Shown piece by piece: positions 60,301 to 64,000 of a stretch of 64,000 bases of DNA (position 1 is its first letter; each line of letters opens with the position of its first letter). The position numbers were made by a program, and so were the translations under genes. This DNA comes from Marsupella aquatica (taxonomy: Eukaryota > Marchantiophyta), in the NCBI GenBank assembly GCA_973895155.1, contig OZ316896.1, positions 2,666,001-2,730,000 of the forward strand. Reading direction: 5' to 3'. The notes beneath the pieces were generated by a model that was given only the letters and a program-made list of their open reading frames with translations, ran no database searches and was not told the origin of the DNA.

Positions 60301-61783
60301 CTCTCCGTGTGCATATGGTCATTCATTCAAATTTTTTAATGTTGGTGTTTGTCCGTTTCAATTTCTGGACATTTCTCCGTGAGCATATGATCATTAAATT
60401 GACGAAGAATTTTAAAGTTGGTGTTTGTCCATTTCAACTTCTGAATGTCTCTCCGTGTGCATACGGTCATTCACTTAAGGGAATTGTATTTCTGTGAACC
60501 AATCATACCTTCCAATTTATGGTCCCTAGCAGCGAGAAGGTTGTTGAAGATTACTGCCTGCCCACTTCATCCCCAACTTGGAACTTCCGAGGAAGTGCTC
60601 CCCCCCACCCCCACACCTTCTTCTTCTCTGAACTTCCCAACTCACAGATCTGGAATTTGCCTGCTGTCTGTCACATCGATCTTATTCGTACAGATCTGAA
60701 GCCTTTTTCTGCTTTGTCTGTTAGACGAAGTTTTCGAGTACTAGTTCGATTGATCCGTTAATATTGGTCGTTGGGATGTGCGGACACTTTGAAATTCGTT
60801 GCTTTCAAATTAATGTCAGTGACAAAATGGTTGGCTGGACACTACGAACGTTTACAAGTACTGTCTCTTTACTACTGGAGTGTCCATCACAGCCCAGGGA
60901 CTAAATGTGATGTTGACAACATTGTGATGGATGCAGAATTCACGAGTACGAGCTGTTCTACAACGTGGCATTTCTTGATGAGTCGATGAATTCGCTGTGG
61001 GCCAAGCTGCCACTGATCCGCAAGCTCATGCTGACGCATCCGGAGGCGGAATGGATCTTCTGGGTGGACGCCGACGCCGTGATCACAGACATGGTGTACG
61101 AGATGCCGCTGCAGGAGTACGACCAGTACAACATCATCATGTGGGGCTTTGACAAGATGGTGTTCGAGGACAAGAACTGGGTGGGAATGAACACCGGTGT
61201 CTTCTTCATTCGCAACAACCAGTGGAGTCTGGACCTTCTGGATATGTGGGTTCCCATGGGACCTTTGGGAACGGTGAGGAATGAAGCTGGAAAATTTTTC
61301 ACCGAACATCTCAGCGAGGGGACCGGGGGGAAACGCCCGGTAATGCCTGCGGACGACCAGTCGGCTCTCGTGTGGCTCATGCTCACCAAAGAGGAGCTCC
61401 TGCGCCCCAAGATCTATTTGGAGAATCAGAAGTTCATCCTCAGCGGCTACTTCGACGAGATTGTTGACCACTTTGAGGAGTTTATGGCGAAGCATCACCC
61501 GGGGCTGGGCGACCGCCGATGGCCGTTCACCACGCACTTCACGGGCTGCCAGCCTTGCACTGGGAAGGGGAACCCGGTCTATGCCAAGGATCGGTGCACC
61601 GTGCAATTCGAGAGAGCGTTCAATTTTGCCGACAACCAGGTCATGTCTCTCATGGGCTACCAACACAAGTGCCTCGAGTGTGTGGAGCTGAAGCGCGTGG
61701 CTGAGGAGTCTGACAAACCCTTGGACGCTCTCAACGCAGACAATACATGGCTTCCCTCTGCGTCTCCCATGAAGCAGCACTAG
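57333..61783 (+). CDS. XXT: GT34 xyloglucan alpha-1,6-xylosyltransferase (XXT1/2-like)
   Basis: Exons 57333-57566, 59974-60200 and 60937-61783 join in frame to 435 residues. Family enzymes transfer xylose from UDP-xylose to the glucan backbone in the Golgi, making xyloglucan. A short cytosolic tail and one membrane anchor (about 26-45) give type II topology. The catalytic part starts at LGPKISNWDEQR and shows GKPRVLLATG, IKNKIDYAR, AKLPLIRKLML, HPEAEW, the metal-binding D198-A-D200, MNTGVFFIRNNQWSLDLLD, MGPLG, ADDQSALVW, HPGLGDRRWP, FTGCQPC and AFNFADNQVM. WVPMGPLG and the short gap to ADDQSA fit XXT1/2 rather than XXT3-5 or galactomannan galactosyltransferases. The start is the first of two adjacent ATGs. 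An extra 63-base exon (58555-58617) fits phase 0 on both sides and would raise the length to 456. Intron 2 contains a threefold tandem repeat. Confidence 0.92.
58555..58617 (+). CDS. XXT: Candidate extra exon in the GT34 stem region
   Basis: Between TTCTACAG and GTAATT lie exactly 21 codons with no stop (beginning EREDVEHLDSSQAQ, ending NSSK), phase 0 at both ends, matching the phase-0 junction of exons 1 and 2. The added acidic segment would lengthen the Golgi stem to the usual size of XXT proteins. A further possible exon follows at 58733-58828 (QTYSKIRLEM...) with a weaker donor. Whether either is used cannot be told from sequence. Confidence 0.45.
60276..60483 (+). repeat. Threefold tandem repeat, 72-76 bp, in GT34 intron 2
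   Basis: Copies begin TTTGTCCAATTCAATTTCTG (60276), TTTGTCCGTTTCAATTTCTG (60348) and TTTGTCCATTTCAACTTCTG (60424), and each contains a CTCCGTG-GCATA-GTCAT core. The third copy is shorter. Confidence 0.88.
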
Positions 61784-64000
61784 TCACTCACCTCCCGTTC
61801 CGCTCCTCCTCTCCCTCTCTCTCTACAATTTTTTGAGCCCGGGCTCCTTAGCCATGCTTGAGCTTTAGCTGCAGACTCATTTGGAGGCTGAGCTGCCCGT
61901 CATTAAGGGCAGGCCAGGGCAAGCCTGGTTGCATTATGCTGTGGACCTCCAGATTCTTGAGCCTGAGTTTAATCGTCGTCCCCTCGAGACCTATGTGCGG
62001 TAGCCCATTCAAAGCCGGGGAGCAGGATTACGGCGTATAAAGCAAACCCTTGGTTTGGTTCTCGATGTCTCTTAGTATGAGTCTACTTTCAAAAGTGGGC
62101 AAAGAGTAGTCGACAGAGTGCTTGAAGCCTCTCAGTATAGAACGCGCATTCATTCGCTGGAGTGTGGAAATTTGGGAGAGTAAGGTTACACGGAATAAGT
62201 GAATGGAACTGACTGATGCCCTTCGGAATCATGTTATGTAGATACCCTGATGACTGCAGAGAGCTGGTTGGGTCTTCTCTTCTCTCATCGAAAGGCGGTC
62301 AAATCCTCTTGCTGCGATCAAATTATTTGAGTTTGGTCCACCACTCCTGGACTGGAACGCCCTCCCTCCTAAATTGTCCGGTCTCCCCCATCCGTTTACA
62401 TTACTTACTTATCTATGCTCGTCTCGTGCACGCCAAGCTGAAATGATTCATGTTCTCGTGGGCTTTTCCACTTTGAACCACAGCAAACCGAGTTTCTCAT
62501 GATTATAATTTACTCTTTCCCGGGAACGGGAAGTGGCATCAATTTCCTATTTTGTGTCACAAATCTGTGATGATCACTCTTCTCGTTAGATGACAGAATT
62601 ATCAGAGCTCTTCGTCTTGCACACACCTCGGTCGCCCTTCAGTGAGGCCGTTTTCCGCGGCCGCCATCTGCCATTTATTATCATTTTCGTGCACTTGTCC
62701 TCTCGAATTCCCCCGTTCTCAAGTGTTTTTCAGTACTGCTTAGGAACGCCCATCTCAGTCGTCGCTTGCCCATGTACTACTCCCTCATGACGATGGAGGA
62801 CGACAATGCAGTAGCTGCTGTTGAAGGCTGGCTAGGTGAGAATGATAGGAACAACAGTTACAGGTCAACAATAGTGCCAATAAATGTGTATGTATTGTGC
62901 AAGCCGTGCATAGGTCCGGAATTATCATGGAGGGGGCGTCACTTTACCGTATCACAACTCACCAACCGAAATTCGGACAGATTGAATAAACGTTTGAGCA
63001 ACCATCATCATCCTGAGGTACAATAATTGCGTGTAATGCGATTCCGACGTACGGAGAGAGAGAGAGAGGGTGAGCTGCATGTAGCTAAAAGCTAAAGACA
63101 CTCAAGCAGCACAGCTTCAGTCGTGCCTCCGATCACGTTTCTCTCTTCGGTAGTTCCATCAAATCCATTTCATACAGGAGGTTGCCGCAGAAAGAAGAAC
63201 TCTTGTACCGTTGAAACTCCGAGGAAAGCTATCAAGGCCATTTAGGCCAGGTACATAGTGATGCAGAGAAGTTCCCACAGAGCTCTATATGAAGTGAAAG
63301 ATCCATACGGATCATATGAAGCTGAGCTACCTACCGTGAAGCTTCGCACGATATTTCTCCTGTAAACTTTTAATGTTTTGCATTGAAGGGGGTGTTCGTC
63401 GTCTCAGTGTCGAAAGGACTGGGAGTTGAGAAACGAATGAGAGGGCTTTGTGTGGAGAGCATTGACGGGACGGGATGGTACGACTTGGAGGGCTAAATCA
63501 TGGAGAAATTTCGAATGGCGATTCTGAAGCCAGGATTACAATTTGCTCGGATTACAGTCTTTCTTTCAACAGGCTATGACGATTTTCAGTCAGATATAGG
63601 AAAGGAAGGCGCTTCTCAATACACACTAGGTTAGTTCTAGGCAAAATATCTTGAAGGAAGAGGTTTAAGTAAAGAGGCGCTTGTAAGTAAGAGGTTGCAA
63701 TTTTAGTTCATGTTGAACTCTATTATTCTTTCATCCAATGTTACGTTTGACAGGTGGTTCAGTTAATGATTTGGTTTTCAAAGTTCGTGTTACACATTGG
63801 ACCTGCTGCGAGCTAGTTTTGAGGGATGGCTTCCGGTTTCACGGGTGGTTTACTTCATATTAGAACCGTCTACTTCAATTATCTGTATGGCATTTGCATG
63901 ATTTTACCTAGACTCGTTATCTTCCTTAGCAAAAATATCAAATCAGTATATTGGCCCAGGCATACCTCGTGGGGATAGAGAGGTGGCGTCAATGTCCCTT
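61784..64000. other. Downstream of the GT34 gene, no gene recognised
   Basis: The first few hundred bases should be the 3' untranslated region. Later short frames (for example 62590-62790 and 62766-63026) have no recognisable product. A GA run occurs near 63054-63069. No RNA gene, repeat family or element end was identified. Confidence 0.4.

Noticed and set aside
60887-61780. Minus-strand frame of 297 codons
   Set aside because: It mirrors the GC-rich GT34 catalytic exon; the plus strand carries the recognisable enzyme.

Overview
The window is nuclear DNA of a land plant. Genes are split by GT-AG introns, lie far apart, and encode plant-type products. Two clues favour a bryophyte, perhaps a moss. 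First, a decayed mitochondrial insertion carries the end of nad4 joined almost directly to the start of nad2, an order I associate with bryophyte mitochondria. Second, that nad4 copy shows no trace of the introns that interrupt the 3' half of the gene in vascular plants. The lineage call is inference from memory of those genomes. No species is named.

Layout. 510-1394 (-): first exon of an ankyrin-repeat gene that leaves the window on the left. 1395-8479: no gene; locally duplicated sequence and a hAT-like miniature element with a G-rich core (4335-4769). 8480-10588 (-): intronless DEAD-box RNA helicase of the RH7 type. 11028-11535: a second element of the same miniature family. About 11990-13560 (-): nuclear copy of mitochondrial nad4-nad2, itself broken by a tRNA-derived SINE (12626-12767). 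16766-18234 (+): small SEC14/CRAL-TRIO-like protein in 3 exons. 19233-22478 (-): protein with four CCHC zinc knuckles in 4 exons, convergent with the SEC14 gene. 26600-33290 (+): POLLUX/CASTOR-type nuclear-envelope ion channel in 12 exons. 35361-38546: AT-rich degenerate repeats ending in a Helitron-like 3' terminus. 39349-43609 (+): small secreted or type I membrane protein with a six-cysteine thrombospondin type 1 domain, 5 exons. About 43600-55400: no intact gene, but SINE copies, degenerate repeats and a 2.9-kb decayed rDNA segment (18S end, 5.8S, ITS2, about 2.3 kb of 26S; 51798-54695). 57333-61783 (+): GT34 xyloglucan xylosyltransferase with introns. 61784-64000: nothing recognised.

The genes are unrelated housekeeping, signalling and cell-wall functions rather than a pathway. 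POLLUX acts in nuclear calcium signalling, the GT34 enzyme in Golgi xyloglucan synthesis, RH7 in nucleolar RNA work and the zinc-knuckle protein probably in RNA binding. The least ordinary coding feature is the thrombospondin-domain membrane protein. The richest non-coding features are the nad4-nad2 insertion, the rDNA relic and the element families. Exon boundaries were set by eye from splice sites, reading phase and remembered homologues, without alignment.
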